Numbered from the stretch's first letter, positions 1 to 8,574 are shown. The stretch is 64,000 nucleotides of DNA from JBGAPI01 sp044221335 (GCA_044221335.1 JBGAPI010000004.1:93706-157705), one strand, 5' to 3'. Notes: a model not told the origin generated them from the sequence alone. A program made the numbers and translations.

Positions 1-1139
1 ACCCGAACCTGTTCATCGACGGGATCTCGCGTGCCAACTATGCGGCGCTGCTCGCGGGCACCGACCGTCCGCTGTTCAACCGGCCGCTGCAGGGCGGCTT
101 CGAGCCGGGCTCGACGGTGAAGCCGTTCATGGGCATCGCCGGCCTCGAACTCGGCCTGCGCAAGCCCACCGACACCGTCGTCTCGACCGGCGAGTTCTCG
201 CTGCCCGGCAGCGACGTGACCTGGCACGACTGGCGCAAGGGCGGCCACGGCGTGATCAACCTGAAGGAGGCGATCGCGCAATCGGTCAACACGTACTTCT
301 ACAAGCTCGCCTCCGACATGGGGGTCGACAACATGGAGCACTGGATGGGCCAGTTCGGCTTCGGCAAGCCGACCGGCGTCGACCTGCTGGGCGAGGCCTC
401 CGGCGTGATCCCGAGCCGCAGCTGGAAGCGCGCGAACCGCGGAAAGGACTGGTACCCGGGCGAGACCGTGATCGCCGGCATCGGCCAGGGCTACTGGGTG
501 GTGACGCCGCTGCAGCTCGCCAACGCGGTGTCGATCCTGGCCGATGGCGGCGTGCGCCACTCGCCGCACCTGCTGCGCGCGACCCAGGACGGCATCAACG
601 CCGAGCCGGCGCTTCGCAAGCTCGACAACCCGGACAACGAGACCTTCATCAAGGACCCGAGTCACCTCGAAGCGGTGCGCGAAGGCATGCTTGCCGTCGT
701 CCATTCGGACACCGGCACGGCCCACATCGCGATGGGCACCGACCTCGCCTACCGCGTCGCCGGCAAGTCCGGTACCGCGCAGCGTTTCCACCGCAAGGAC
801 GGCGGCGACTACAACAACGAACGCACCGCGGAGGCGCTGCGCCACCGCGCCTGGTTCATCTGCTATGCACCGGCCGACGATCCGAAGATCGCACTCGCCG
901 TCGTGCTGGAACACGGCGGCAGCGGCTCGCACGCGGCGGCGCCGGTCGCGCGCAAGATCCTCGACACGTGGCTGCTGCCGCCGGGAACCGCGACCAGGGC
1001 CGCGGCGCCCGCGCCCACGCCACCCATCCAAGCGGCGGCTCCGGTCCAGGCGGCTCCGGCCCAGGCAGCACCGACACCGGAGTCTCCGCCGGCGGAATCC
1101 CCGTCGGCGGACGCACCGCAGACGACGCCTTTCCCGTGA
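1..1139 (+). CDS. mrdA: Penicillin-binding protein 2 (peptidoglycan D,D-transpeptidase), 5' end outside the window
   Basis: The reading frame is already open at base 3, so the N-terminal pedestal domain is missing and about 378 C-terminal residues are visible. All three penicillin-binding motifs are present in order: STVK with the catalytic Ser at 111-113, SVN at about 282, and KSGT at about 764. Family knowledge: PBP2 cross-links peptidoglycan at the cytoplasmic membrane during lateral wall growth and works with RodA. The last 50 or so residues are a low-complexity Ala/Pro/Gln tail. The stop TGA (1137-1139) overlaps the GTG start of rodA as GTGA, which implies translational coupling. The following rodA, mltB, rlpA and dacC support the assignment. 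Confidence 0.95.
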   Translation, partial: PNLFIDGISRANYAALLAGTDRPLFNRPLQGGFEPGSTVKPFMGIAGLELGLRKPTDTVVSTGEFSLPGSDVTWHDWRKGGHGVINLKEAIAQSVNTYFYKLASDMGVDNMEHWMGQFGFGKPTGVDLLGEASGVIPSRSWKRANRGKDWYPGETVIAGIGQGYWVVTPLQLANAVSILADGGVRHSPHLLRATQDGINAEPALRKLDNPDNETFIKDPSHLEAVREGMLAVVHSDTGTAHIAMGTDLAYRVAGKSGTAQRFHRKDGGDYNNERTAEALRHRAWFICYAPADDPKIALAVVLEHGGSGSHAAAPVARKILDTWLLPPGTATRAAAPAPTPPIQAAAPVQAAPAQAAPTPESPPAESPSADAPQTTPFP

Positions 1140-2254
1140 CCTGGAACGAGGAACTCGCCCGCCGCTGGCGCGCCTTCGTGCAGCGCTGGCTCACGCGCCC
1201 GCGGCTCGACGTGCCGCTGACGGTCGCGCTGCTGCTGCTCGCCCTGGTGGGCCTCGCGACCCTGCACAGCGCCAGCGGCGGCGGCTGGAACCTGGTCACC
1301 GGCCAGGCGCTGCGCTTCGGCCTCGGCTTCGGGGTGATGTACGCGCTGTCCCGGGTCTCGCCGCTGGTACTGCGCTCGTGGTCGCCCTACTTCTTCGGCG
1401 GCACCGTGCTGCTGCTGATGATCTGCCTGGTGCTCGGCGAGGGCCGCGGTGCGCACCGCTGGCTCGACCTCAAGGTGCTGCGCTTCCAGCCCTCCGAGTT
1501 CGCCAAGCTGGCGATGCCGATGATGATCGCGTGGCTGTTCGCCGACCGCCCGCTGCCGCCATCGTGGCGCTCGCTGGCGCTCGCCGGCGGGCTCACCGCG
1601 CTGCCGTTCGCGCTGATCGCGAAGCAGCCCGACCTCGGCACCGCGCTGCTCGTCGGCGCGTCCGGCGCCTTCGCGATCTTCCTCGCCGGCCTCGCCTGGT
1701 GGCGCATCGGCCTGCTCCTCGGCATCGGCGCAGGCTCGCTTCCGCTGGCCTGGCGCTTCATGCACGAGTACCAGAGGAACCGCGTGCGGATGTTCCTCGA
1801 CCCCGAGGCCGACCCGCTCGGCAACGGCTGGCACATCATCCAGTCGAAGATCGCCGTCGGCTCCGGCGGCCTCTACGGCAAGGGCTTCGGGATGAGCACC
1901 CAGGCCAAGCTCGATTTCCTTCCCGAGCACACCACCGACTTCATCTTCGCGGTCTTCTCCGAGGAGCACGGGCTGATCGGCGTAGCGCTGGTGGTCGCGC
2001 TGTACCTGTTCATCGTCGGCCGCGGCCTCTACATCGCCGCGAATGCCCGGGACACCTACTCGCGCCTCCTCGCCGGCGCGCTGTCGATGGCCTTCTTCGT
2101 CTACGTGATGGTCAACGGCGGGATGGTCGCCGGCCTGCTCCCCGTGGTCGGCGTGCCGATGCCGCTGATCAGCTACGGCGGGACGTCGGCGGTCAGCTTG
2201 CTGGCCGGATTCGGGGTGCTGCAGTCGATCCACGCCCACCGACGACGGGCGTAA
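1136..2254 (+). CDS. rodA: Rod shape-determining protein RodA (SEDS peptidoglycan glycosyltransferase)
   Basis: The product has about 372 residues, close to the usual 370 for RodA, with many hydrophobic segments. The SEDS family polymerises lipid II into glycan strands together with PBP2 in the elongasome. Recognisable family stretches are LKVLRFQPSEFAKLAMP, KQPDLGTALL, and near the end GVPMPLISYGGTS. I chose the GTG at 1136 because it overlaps the mrdA stop as GTGA and gives the usual length. The longer open frame from 968 would add 56 Gly/Ala-rich residues that lie inside mrdA in another frame, and I reject it. After the stop at 2254 the next genes run on the opposite strand. Confidence 0.95.
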   Translation: MTWNEELARRWRAFVQRWLTRPRLDVPLTVALLLLALVGLATLHSASGGGWNLVTGQALRFGLGFGVMYALSRVSPLVLRSWSPYFFGGTVLLLMICLVLGEGRGAHRWLDLKVLRFQPSEFAKLAMPMMIAWLFADRPLPPSWRSLALAGGLTALPFALIAKQPDLGTALLVGASGAFAIFLAGLAWWRIGLLLGIGAGSLPLAWRFMHEYQRNRVRMFLDPEADPLGNGWHIIQSKIAVGSGGLYGKGFGMSTQAKLDFLPEHTTDFIFAVFSEEHGLIGVALVVALYLFIVGRGLYIAANARDTYSRLLAGALSMAFFVYVMVNGGMVAGLLPVVGVPMPLISYGGTSAVSLLAGFGVLQSIHAHRRRA

Positions 2255-2281
2255 GGTGCGTCTCGGACACACCCTAGCTAT

Positions 2282-2689
2282 TCAGACAATTCGCTGGACA
2301 TCCACGTCGATCCCCGCCTCGATCCGCCCGAATCGAGCGACCACGTCGGGTTCGAAGTGCAACGCGGGAAGATTGTCCTCATCCGGAACACGGACATGCA
2401 GTTGCACCTCGAACCGAAAGCTCTTCGCCGCGTCGGCATTCGCGTGCACGGCATCCGCCCGGAGCGCCGCCCGCCGCAACGACTCGCGCAGGTCCTGATC
2501 CTCGGTCTCCTCGAGAAACACCGTCCAGACACAGCGCGGCATGCGATGCCATCCGTCCGTCCTGCGCTCGTCGAAAACGACGATCTGCTCGCACGTCTCG
2601 GTGCTGCCACCGACCCGCTCGAGCAGGCGTTCGAGGCCCTGCGGTTCGGGATCGGAATATCCGCGGAGCGCGATCGTCGTTGTCGTCAT
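2282..2689 (-). CDS. Hypothetical protein, possibly DUF4279 family
   Basis: Start chosen at 2689 (135 aa) because an AGGAAG ribosome-binding site lies just upstream; the frame is open for 10 more codons. The protein begins MTTTTIALRG, has no signal peptide or membrane segment, and ends LHFEPDVVARFGRIEAGIDVDV. That ending resembles the 'pelLarla.lgaeldidvy' close of DUF4279 proteins, but this is recognition by eye and not strong. The gene is the last of five minus-strand genes between rodA and mltB. No function can be given. Confidence 0.5.
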   Translation of the reverse strand: MTTTTIALRGYSDPEPQGLERLLERVGGSTETCEQIVVFDERRTDGWHRMPRCVWTVFLEETEDQDLRESLRRAALRADAVHANADAAKSFRFEVQLHVRVPDEDNLPALHFEPDVVARFGRIEAGIDVDVQRIV

Positions 2690-2900
2690 CGTGTCTTCCT
2701 GATCGCTGCGTACACCCATAGTCTCCCGAAGCCCACGCCGAAATCGACGTTGCCCATCCGGGCGACGATGGGGTCGATCCCCCGTCCGTCGACCCTGGTG
2801 CAGCGTCTTTCCGACCGCGGCGCGTCCTTCACCAGCGCGTCGGAGCGCGCTCCTCGGATGCTTCGGTTCTCGTGCCTTGGACTGGCCGGTGCGCTTGGGC

Positions 2901-3251
2901 TCACCCTACGACGCGGGGCGCTTCGCGGATCGGCCGGATCGGGCGGATCTCGACGCAGCCGACCGCCGCCGGCGGGATCTTCGCGGCGAGCTGGATCGCC
3001 TCGTTGAGGTCGCGCGCCTCCAGCAGGTAGAAGCCCGCCAGCGCTTCCTTGGTTTCGGCGAACGGCCCGTCGGTGAGCTGGACCTGGCCACCGCGCAGGC
3101 GCACCGTGGTCGCCGTGGCGACCGACTCCAGGGCTTCCGATGCGAGGCAGTGCCCACTGGCCCGGAGCTGGCGGTCGGCCTCCAGACAGTGGCGGTCGTC
3201 CATCCGCGCGATCTCCGACTCGACGCCGTACACCAGGCACAAGTACTTCAT
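2901..3251 (-). CDS. YCII-related (DGPF-domain) protein, copy 2
   Basis: The protein has 116 residues, starts MKYLCLVYG and carries the family signature TDGPFAETKEALAGFYLLEA. Start 3251 is preceded by an AAGGAG ribosome-binding site, so the open frame extending to 3320 is not used. DGPF/YCII proteins are small dimeric alpha-beta proteins whose genes are commonly found next to ECF42 sigma factor genes, as here (sigma factor at 4474-5700). Their biochemical role is not settled. A paralogue lies at 3950-4372; the two share the DGPFAETKE core but differ elsewhere, so the duplication is not recent. Confidence 0.85.
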   Translation of the reverse strand: MKYLCLVYGVESEIARMDDRHCLEADRQLRASGHCLASEALESVATATTVRLRGGQVQLTDGPFAETKEALAGFYLLEARDLNEAIQLAAKIPPAAVGCVEIRPIRPIREAPRVVG

Positions 3252-3359
3252 CCTCGCTCCTTCGCCGCCGATGCGGCATTCATCCGTTCGAACGCATCGC
3301 CCTGAATCTCGGCATCGCAATCCACCGAGCGAAGAAGTGTCTCTCTTCGCTCTTCACCG

Positions 3360-3400
3360 GGGGAATGACGATCGCCGCGCAGCGGCGATCGTCATTCCCC
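3360..3400. repeat. Perfect 18-bp palindrome over the end of the VOC gene
   Basis: The arms 3360-3377 and 3383-3400 are perfect reverse complements (GGGGAATGACGATCGCCG) around a 5-base loop CGCAG. The stop codon TGA of the minus-strand VOC gene (3392-3394) lies inside one arm. There is no run of T on either side, so it is a poor intrinsic terminator. It looks more like a dispersed palindromic element or an RNA 3'-end stabiliser. Confidence 0.7.
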
Positions 3401-3826
3401 GGCCATGCAGTTCAGCATCCAGCGGGTGCCGAAGCGATCGGAGAAGCTCGCGAAGTAGCCGCCCCAGAACATCTCGGCCAGCGCCATTTCGATCGTGCCA
3501 CCTTCGGACAGGGCGGCGTAGAGGCGCCGGGTTTCCGCTCGGGTATCGGGCTCGAGGTTGATGGAGACGTTGTTGCCGGCCTTGCAGTCGAAGCCCATCG
3601 ACGGCGGCGCATCGGTTCCCATCAGCACGTGGCCGCCGAGGATCGGCAGCTCGATGTGCAGGATCAGCTCGTGATCGCCGTCCGCGAGCTTGCAGCCGGG
3701 GCCATGGGCCATGTCGCCGTAGCGACGCACGGGCGCGATGAACTCGGTGCCGAATACGCCGCGGTAGAAGTCGAACGCGGCTTCGGTCTCGCGCGGGAAG
3801 TTGAGGTAGGTGCTGACGCGGGGCAT
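3392..3826 (-). CDS. VOC-superfamily protein, PhnB/3-demethylubiquinone-like
   Basis: The protein has 144 residues and starts MPRVSTYLNFPRETEAAFDF, the usual opening of PhnB-like VOC proteins. It ends with FGTRWMLN, the typical end of this group. A GGAG site precedes the start at 3826. Family knowledge: these are small metal-binding or bleomycin-resistance-fold proteins of mostly unknown substrate, and they often accompany YCII proteins and ECF42 sigma factors. The gene lies between the two DGPF genes, all on the minus strand with gaps of about 120-140 bases. The stop codon falls inside a perfect palindrome. Confidence 0.85.
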   Translation of the reverse strand: MPRVSTYLNFPRETEAAFDFYRGVFGTEFIAPVRRYGDMAHGPGCKLADGDHELILHIELPILGGHVLMGTDAPPSMGFDCKAGNNVSINLEPDTRAETRRLYAALSEGGTIEMALAEMFWGGYFASFSDRFGTRWMLNCMAGE

Positions 3827-3884
3827 GGGGAGAGTCTCCGGGGTGAGCGTGGGAGGAGGACGTGAATGGAGGGGCCCGCAGACC

Positions 3885-3953
3885 GTAGGGCGGGCATCGC
3901 CCGCCGCTGCGATCACGTCACGTTCGGGCGATGGCGGGCGGCGCCCGTCCTAC
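3885..3953. repeat. Inverted pair of GTAG palindromic repeats (REPIN-like)
   Basis: The forward unit 3885-3905 is GTAG followed by GGCGGGC-ATC-GCCCGCC. The reverse unit 3933-3953 reads GGCGGGC-GGC-GCCCGTC and then CTAC. Two head-on units about 27 bases apart match the REP doublet arrangement. The last CTAC contains the stop codon TAG (complement of 3950-3952) of the minus-strand DGPF gene. Confidence 0.8.
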
Positions 3954-4372
3954 GTGGTCGATTCGCCACCCACGCCCATCTCGCGAAACCGCGCCACGCC
4001 GTCGCCCTGCTCGAAGTCCTCGAGTTCGAACATCGGCCGCACCTCGATGTGGCAGTCGCTGCCCTCGAGCGTCGGGTTGGGGAAGCGGCGGCTCCACGCG
4101 ACCGCTTCGGCGCGGGTGGCGGCCTTGATCACGGTGTAGCCGGCGATCAATTCCTTGGTCTCGGCGAAGGGGCCGTCGACGACCCGGACCTCGCCGCCGC
4201 GGTGTTCGACCCGCCAGCCGTGGCGGCTCGACTTCAGGCCCGACGCCTCCAGCAGCGCACCGGCGCGGGCCAGCTCCTCGTGGAACTGGGCCATTCGGGC
4301 GATCATTTCGTTGCCCGGCAGGACATCGGCTTCGGATTCGGCGGTGGCTTTGACGATGACCATGAAACGCAT
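3950..4372 (-). CDS. YCII-related (DGPF-domain) protein, copy 1
   Basis: The protein has 140 residues from MRFMVIVKATAESEAD, with the signature VDGPFAETKELIAGYTVIKA and a C-terminal IEVRPMFELEDFE. A GAGGAG ribosome-binding site stands directly before the start at 4372. It is the first gene downstream of the ECF42 sigma factor, about 100 bases away and on the same strand. This pairing is the typical genomic context of ECF42 factors and suggests that the DGPF protein is their target or partner (inference). The stop codon TAG is supplied by a GTAG repeat. Confidence 0.88.
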   Translation of the reverse strand: MRFMVIVKATAESEADVLPGNEMIARMAQFHEELARAGALLEASGLKSSRHGWRVEHRGGEVRVVDGPFAETKELIAGYTVIKAATRAEAVAWSRRFPNPTLEGSDCHIEVRPMFELEDFEQGDGVARFREMGVGGESTT

Positions 4373-4473
4373 GGGAAGCTCCTCGTTCGGTGGGGGACGA
4401 CGGCGCCAGCGCACCGTCTTGCCTACTGGTCGAACGGGGAACGCCGATTTCGACAGCCCGCCGAAAATTATTT

Positions 4474-5700
4474 TCAGCCGTCACCGATCCCGACCAATCG
4501 GCGTTCGATGTGACGTCGCTCGGCGTCCCCCGGCCCCAGCGCCAGCGCCCGTCGGTAGGCGGCCGCTGCCTCGTCGAGGCGTCCGAGCCGGTGGCAGAGT
4601 TCGGCGCGAGCCGCATGCGCCGGTGCATAGGCCGTGAGCGCATCGCCTACCAGCAGGGCATCGACCAGCGCGAGTCCCGCGGCCGGTCCGTCGCGCATCG
4701 CGATCGCCACCGCGCGGTTCAGCGCGACCACCGGCGACGCGGCGCGTGCCTGCAGCAGGTCGTACAGCGCGACGATCTGTGCCCAGTCGGTCGCCGCGAC
4801 CGATGCCGCCTCCGCGTGCAGTGCAGCGATCGCGGCCTGCAGCGCGTAGACACTGACTGGCGCCGACGCCAGCGCCTGCTCGAGCTCGGCGATTCCGGAT
4901 GCAATCTGCGCGTGGTCCCATTGGCTGCGGTCCTGATCCTCCAGCAGCACCAGGTCGCCGGCGGCGTCCACCCGCGCGGCGCGGCGCGCGTCGGCGATGA
5001 GCATCAGCGCCAGCAGCCCGCGGGTATCGGAATTCGGCAGCAGTTCGACCAGCAGGCGACCGAGGCGGATCGCCTCCGCGCTGAGATCGGCGCGCAACAG
5101 CGTGGCGCCGGAGCTCGCGCGGTAGCCCTCGTTGAAGACCAGGTAGACGACCATCGTCACCGCGGCGAGCCGTTCCGGCAGATCCGCCGCATCGGGCACC
5201 TCGTAGGGGATGCGGGCGGTCCGGATCTTCGCCTTGGCGCGCACGATGCGTTGCGCCAGCGTGCCCGGGGTGGTGAGGAAGGCGGCGGCGATCTCCTCGG
5301 TGGCGAGGCCACAGACCTCGCGCAGGGTCAGGGCGACCCGCGCCTCGGTCGACAGTGCCGGGTGGCAGCAGGTGAACACCAGTCGCAGGCGATCGTCGAC
5401 GACGGCCGGTCCGTCGTCGAGGGCGGGGTCCTCGATTGCCGGTTCGTGGCGCTCGGCCTCGTAGGCCGTGAAGCGCGCGAGGCGGCGCGCCGCGTCGATC
5501 GCCTTGTGCCGTCCGGCCGACACCAGCCAGGCCCGCGGGTTCACGGGCAGGCCCTCGCGCGGCCAGGCTTCGATCGCGGCACGGAACGCCTCGTGCAGTG
5601 CTTCCTCCGCCCGGTCGAAATCACCGAGCAGCCGGATCAGCGTCGCCAGCACGGCGCGTGATTCGCGGCGATAGGTCGCATCGAAGTCGATCGTGTTCAA
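4474..5700 (-). CDS. ECF42-type RNA polymerase sigma factor with C-terminal DUF6596/TPR-like extension
   Basis: The protein has about 408 residues. The sigma-2 part contains LIRLLGDFDRAEEALHEAF and EAWPREGLPVNPRAWL, and the sigma-4 part contains LTLREVCGLATEEIAAAFL. A long helical extension follows, with LVFNEGYRASSG as the family hallmark and a repeat-like end YRRALALGPGDAERRHIE. This is the ECF42 architecture, in which the extension replaces a separate anti-sigma factor. The start is uncertain: I place it at a TTG (5698-5700) giving TIDFDATYRRESRAVL at the N-terminus, because the open frame further upstream is low-complexity and no ATG fits. The gene is divergent from mltB across about 170 bases. 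Confidence 0.88.
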   Translation of the reverse strand: MNTIDFDATYRRESRAVLATLIRLLGDFDRAEEALHEAFRAAIEAWPREGLPVNPRAWLVSAGRHKAIDAARRLARFTAYEAERHEPAIEDPALDDGPAVVDDRLRLVFTCCHPALSTEARVALTLREVCGLATEEIAAAFLTTPGTLAQRIVRAKAKIRTARIPYEVPDAADLPERLAAVTMVVYLVFNEGYRASSGATLLRADLSAEAIRLGRLLVELLPNSDTRGLLALMLIADARRAARVDAAGDLVLLEDQDRSQWDHAQIASGIAELEQALASAPVSVYALQAAIAALHAEAASVAATDWAQIVALYDLLQARAASPVVALNRAVAIAMRDGPAAGLALVDALLVGDALTAYAPAHAARAELCHRLGRLDEAAAAYRRALALGPGDAERRHIERRLVGIGDG

Positions 5701-5871
5701 GACCCATCGCCCGCGGCGGCCGTGACCCGCGGACGATAGCAAGCCGTCGCGTCGTGGTTCCCGCCCGGCGGCGGTCGATCGCCAGCGCCGACGTGCACGC
5801 GCGCTGAACGCGGGACGAGGATGCGCGCCGCCCTGCTGCGGTCCGCCACGGGCCTGCGTTAAAGTCGCGCG

Positions 5872-6942
5872 ATGATCGCCCGCCTGCTGTTGCCGACCCT
5901 CGCCACCGCCCTCCTGCTGCCGCTCGCCGCCGAGGCCAAATCCAAGGCGAAGAAGCCCGCCGCCAAGCCCGCCGCGACCGCGCCGGCCGAGGCCCATCCC
6001 GGTGCCGCCGCCTTCGCCGCCGAGGTCGAGAAGGCTGCGCAGGCGAAGGGCATCGTCATCGACCAGAAGGCGGTGCTGGCGGTGATCGCGAAGGCGCAGT
6101 ACCAGCAGACCATCATCGACGCGATCTCCCGGCCAGCCGAGTCGAAGAGCTGGAAGGAGTACCGGCCGATCTTCATGAACCCGAAGCGCATTGATGCGGG
6201 AGTCGCCTATGCGCGTGACAACGCCGAAGCGCTCGCTCGAGCTTCAGAAGCCAGCGGCGTACCGGTGTCCATCATCGTCGCGATCCTCGGCGTCGAGACC
6301 AACTACGGCGCGCTGACCGGCAAGTACAAGGTGATCGACGCGCTGGCGACGCTTGGCTTCCACTACCCGCCGCGCGGCGACTTCTTCCGCGGCGAGCTGA
6401 AGCAGCTGTTCCTGCTGCCGCCGGAGCGCCTGCCCGGTTCCCTCGACAGCCTGACCGGCTCCTACGCCGGCGCGATGGGGCAGGGCCAGTTCATGCCGAC
6501 CAGTTTCGCCAAGTGGGCGGTCGACGGCGACGGCGACGGGCGCATCGACCTTTGGACCGACAAGGCCGACATCTACGCCTCGGTGGCGAACTACTTCGTC
6601 GACCACGGCTGGACCCGCGACCTGCCGATCGCGCTCCCGGCCACCCGCGCCGAAGGCGCCCGCGACCTCGCGCCCGACACCAGCGAGGTGAAGTACCCGA
6701 TCCAGCAGCTTGCCGAATGGGGCTACAGCACCGACGCGAAGCTCGATCCCAACCTGATCGCGACCCTGCTGGTCCTGGACGGCGCGGAAGGCAAGGAATA
6801 CTGGATCACCACGGGCAATTTCTACACGATCACCCGCTACAACCGCAGCCCGCTGTACAGCCTCGCGGTAACCCAGCTCGCCGAGGCGATCGCGGCCGGG
6901 ACGGCGGCACCGGCGAGATCCGGCGCAGAAAAGGCTCCATGA
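5872..6942 (+). CDS. mltB: Membrane-bound lytic murein transglycosylase B
   Basis: The protein has 356 residues with an N-terminal signal peptide (1-22) and then a Lys/Ala/Pro linker. The catalytic Glu is at about 142 in AILGVETNYG, and GSYAGAMGQGQFMPTSF lies at 197-212, both typical of the MltB (SLT_2) family. A DGDGDG segment near 218-224 resembles the calcium-binding loop of E. coli Slt35. The enzyme cleaves the MurNAc-GlcNAc bond and forms anhydromuropeptides in the periplasm. I see no lipobox in the first 25 residues, so a soluble or signal-anchored form is likely despite the family name. It stands before rlpA and dacC. Confidence 0.93.
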   Translation: MIARLLLPTLATALLLPLAAEAKSKAKKPAAKPAATAPAEAHPGAAAFAAEVEKAAQAKGIVIDQKAVLAVIAKAQYQQTIIDAISRPAESKSWKEYRPIFMNPKRIDAGVAYARDNAEALARASEASGVPVSIIVAILGVETNYGALTGKYKVIDALATLGFHYPPRGDFFRGELKQLFLLPPERLPGSLDSLTGSYAGAMGQGQFMPTSFAKWAVDGDGDGRIDLWTDKADIYASVANYFVDHGWTRDLPIALPATRAEGARDLAPDTSEVKYPIQQLAEWGYSTDAKLDPNLIATLLVLDGAEGKEYWITTGNFYTITRYNRSPLYSLAVTQLAEAIAAGTAAPARSGAEKAP

Positions 6943-7159
6943 GCCCGTCCGTCGGCGAATCTCCGGCGGGGTCGCGAGGTGCGGCCCCTGGGCGCCACGC
7001 GGGGCTCGGAGGACGCACTGATGCCGGGGAGCGGGAAGGGCGCGACCGATGAATTCGCACCACCCTTCCGAGGTGAAACTCGGTCACATCGGCAGGGAAA
7101 TTCGCCTAACCGCGGCAAACGCGGCATCATGGCGCCCAATTGGGATGGGGTTCGGCCTC

Positions 7160-7345
7160 ATGCGTGCGTATCTCGCGGTCAGCGGTGGCCTGTTCGTGCT
7201 GCTGGTCTTCGCCCACCTGTGGCGCCTGTCCGAGGAGGGTTTCGGCCTCCTCGCGCGCCCGGAATTCGTGATCGCCACGATCGCCGCGGCCGTGCTCGGC
7301 GCGTGGGCGGGGACGCTGTGGCGCCGCGGCGGAGTCGCCCGGTGA
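7160..7345 (+). CDS. Small two-helix membrane protein of unknown function
   Basis: From the ATG at 7160 the product has 61 residues: MRAYLAVSGGLFVLLVFAHLW, a short polar stretch, and a second hydrophobic segment FVIATIAAAVLGAWAGTLW. ATG 7145 (five codons earlier) is also possible, and the frame stays open to 7049. The stop TGA overlaps the GTG start of rlpA as GTGA, which suggests that the gene is real and translationally coupled to rlpA. I do not recognise a named family. Confidence 0.6.
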   Translation: MRAYLAVSGGLFVLLVFAHLWRLSEEGFGLLARPEFVIATIAAAVLGAWAGTLWRRGGVAR

Positions 7346-8574
7346 CCGTCCGCTCGATGCCGCGCTTCCTGGCGCTGTCCGCGCTGGCGCTGGCGCTGGC
7401 GGCCTGCCACTCGCAGCCGACCCGTCCGGAACACCCGGTCGCCCAGCAGGCGCCGGCGCCAAAAGGCAATTTCCACCGCCCATCGAAATCGAGCACCGGC
7501 GATGCCGACGGCGGCCCGCGCGAGGCGCCCGACATTTCGATGATCGCGGAGCCGATTCCGCATGACGAGCCGCTGGCCCAGTTCGGCAACCGCTCCCCCT
7601 ACACCGTGCTCGGCCGCACCTATACCGTGCTGCCGACCAGCCGCGGCTACCTGGAGCGCGGCACCGCCTCGTGGTACGGCGAGAAGTTCGACGGACGACT
7701 GACGTCGTCGCACGACCTGTACGACATGTACGCGTTCACCGCCGCACACAAGACCCTGCCGCTGCCGACCTACGCGCGGGTCACCAATCTCGACAACGGC
7801 AAGAGCGTGATCGTCAAGGTCAACGACCGTGGGCCGTTCCACGAGGACCGGATCCTCGATCTCTCCTACGTCGCCGCGCTGAAGCTCGGCATCGTCGCCA
7901 ACGGCACCGGCCGGGTCGAGGTGCGCGCGCTGTCCGAGGCCGACGAGGGCGCGCCGCCGGGCAGCCTGCTGGCCGCGCAGACGCCGCCGGTTCGCCGTCA
8001 CGAAGACCCAAACGCCTACGTCGCGGTCGCGCCGGAGACTCGCTGGAACGACGACCGCGGCAACCGCACGGCCACGGCACGCGGCGCACCGGATCGCGGC
8101 AGCGCCGCGTCGGTGACTCCGTTGCCCGGCAGCAGCAACGGTAGCGTCTATTCCGGCGGGGCCGGCTCGCAGCCGACCCGGCCACCGGCCAGTGCGCCGC
8201 GTGCCGCCGATCCGCCGCCGGCGCGCCTTGTCGCATCGACCCCTTCGTCCGGCAGCTCGGCGCGCAACGAGCGCTACGCCAGCGCCAGCGCGGCTCCGCC
8301 GCTCGGCGCGGCGCGGTCGCCGTCACCGGCGGCTTCGAGCGGGGCGCCCTGCTTCGTGCAGGCCGGTGCCTTCTCCGACCGCGGCAACGCCGAGCGCCTG
8401 GCGCAACGCCTGCGGGCCGGCCGCTACGGCGAGGTGTCGCTCGACCGCGGCGTCAACGGCCTGTCGCTGATCACCCGGGTCAAGATTGGCCCGTTCAACG
8501 ACGAGCAGGTCGGCGAGCGGGTGATTTCGCGACTGGCCGAGGCCGGGATCAAGGCGATCATCGTCCACGACTGA
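7342..8574 (+). CDS. rlpA: RlpA-like septal ring lytic transglycosylase, lipoprotein with SPOR domain
   Basis: The product has 410 residues from the GTG at 7342, or 405 from the ATG at 7357 (MPRFLALSALALALAAC). The lipobox LAAC predicts an outer-membrane lipoprotein. The double-psi beta-barrel domain reads GTASWYGEKFDGRLTSS, then YDMYAFTAAHKTLPLP and VKVNDRGPF. A long Ser/Ala/Pro-rich linker follows, and then a SPOR domain from CFVQAGAFSDRGNAERLAQR, which binds denuded glycan at the division septum. The position equivalent to the catalytic Glu of Pseudomonas RlpA is Asp here. The GTGA overlap with the preceding gene decides the start. Confidence 0.92.
   Translation: MTVRSMPRFLALSALALALAACHSQPTRPEHPVAQQAPAPKGNFHRPSKSSTGDADGGPREAPDISMIAEPIPHDEPLAQFGNRSPYTVLGRTYTVLPTSRGYLERGTASWYGEKFDGRLTSSHDLYDMYAFTAAHKTLPLPTYARVTNLDNGKSVIVKVNDRGPFHEDRILDLSYVAALKLGIVANGTGRVEVRALSEADEGAPPGSLLAAQTPPVRRHEDPNAYVAVAPETRWNDDRGNRTATARGAPDRGSAASVTPLPGSSNGSVYSGGAGSQPTRPPASAPRAADPPPARLVASTPSSGSSARNERYASASAAPPLGAARSPSPAASSGAPCFVQAGAFSDRGNAERLAQRLRAGRYGEVSLDRGVNGLSLITRVKIGPFNDEQVGERVISRLAEAGIKAIIVHD

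Noticed and set aside
968..1135. N-terminal extension of rodA by 56 residues
   Set aside because: It lies inside mrdA in another frame, is Gly/Ser-rich, and the GTG at 1136 overlaps the mrdA stop and gives the normal length.
544..2277. 577-residue frame on the plus strand
   Set aside because: Arg/Pro/Ala-rich translation across mrdA and rodA in a third frame; a GC-composition shadow.
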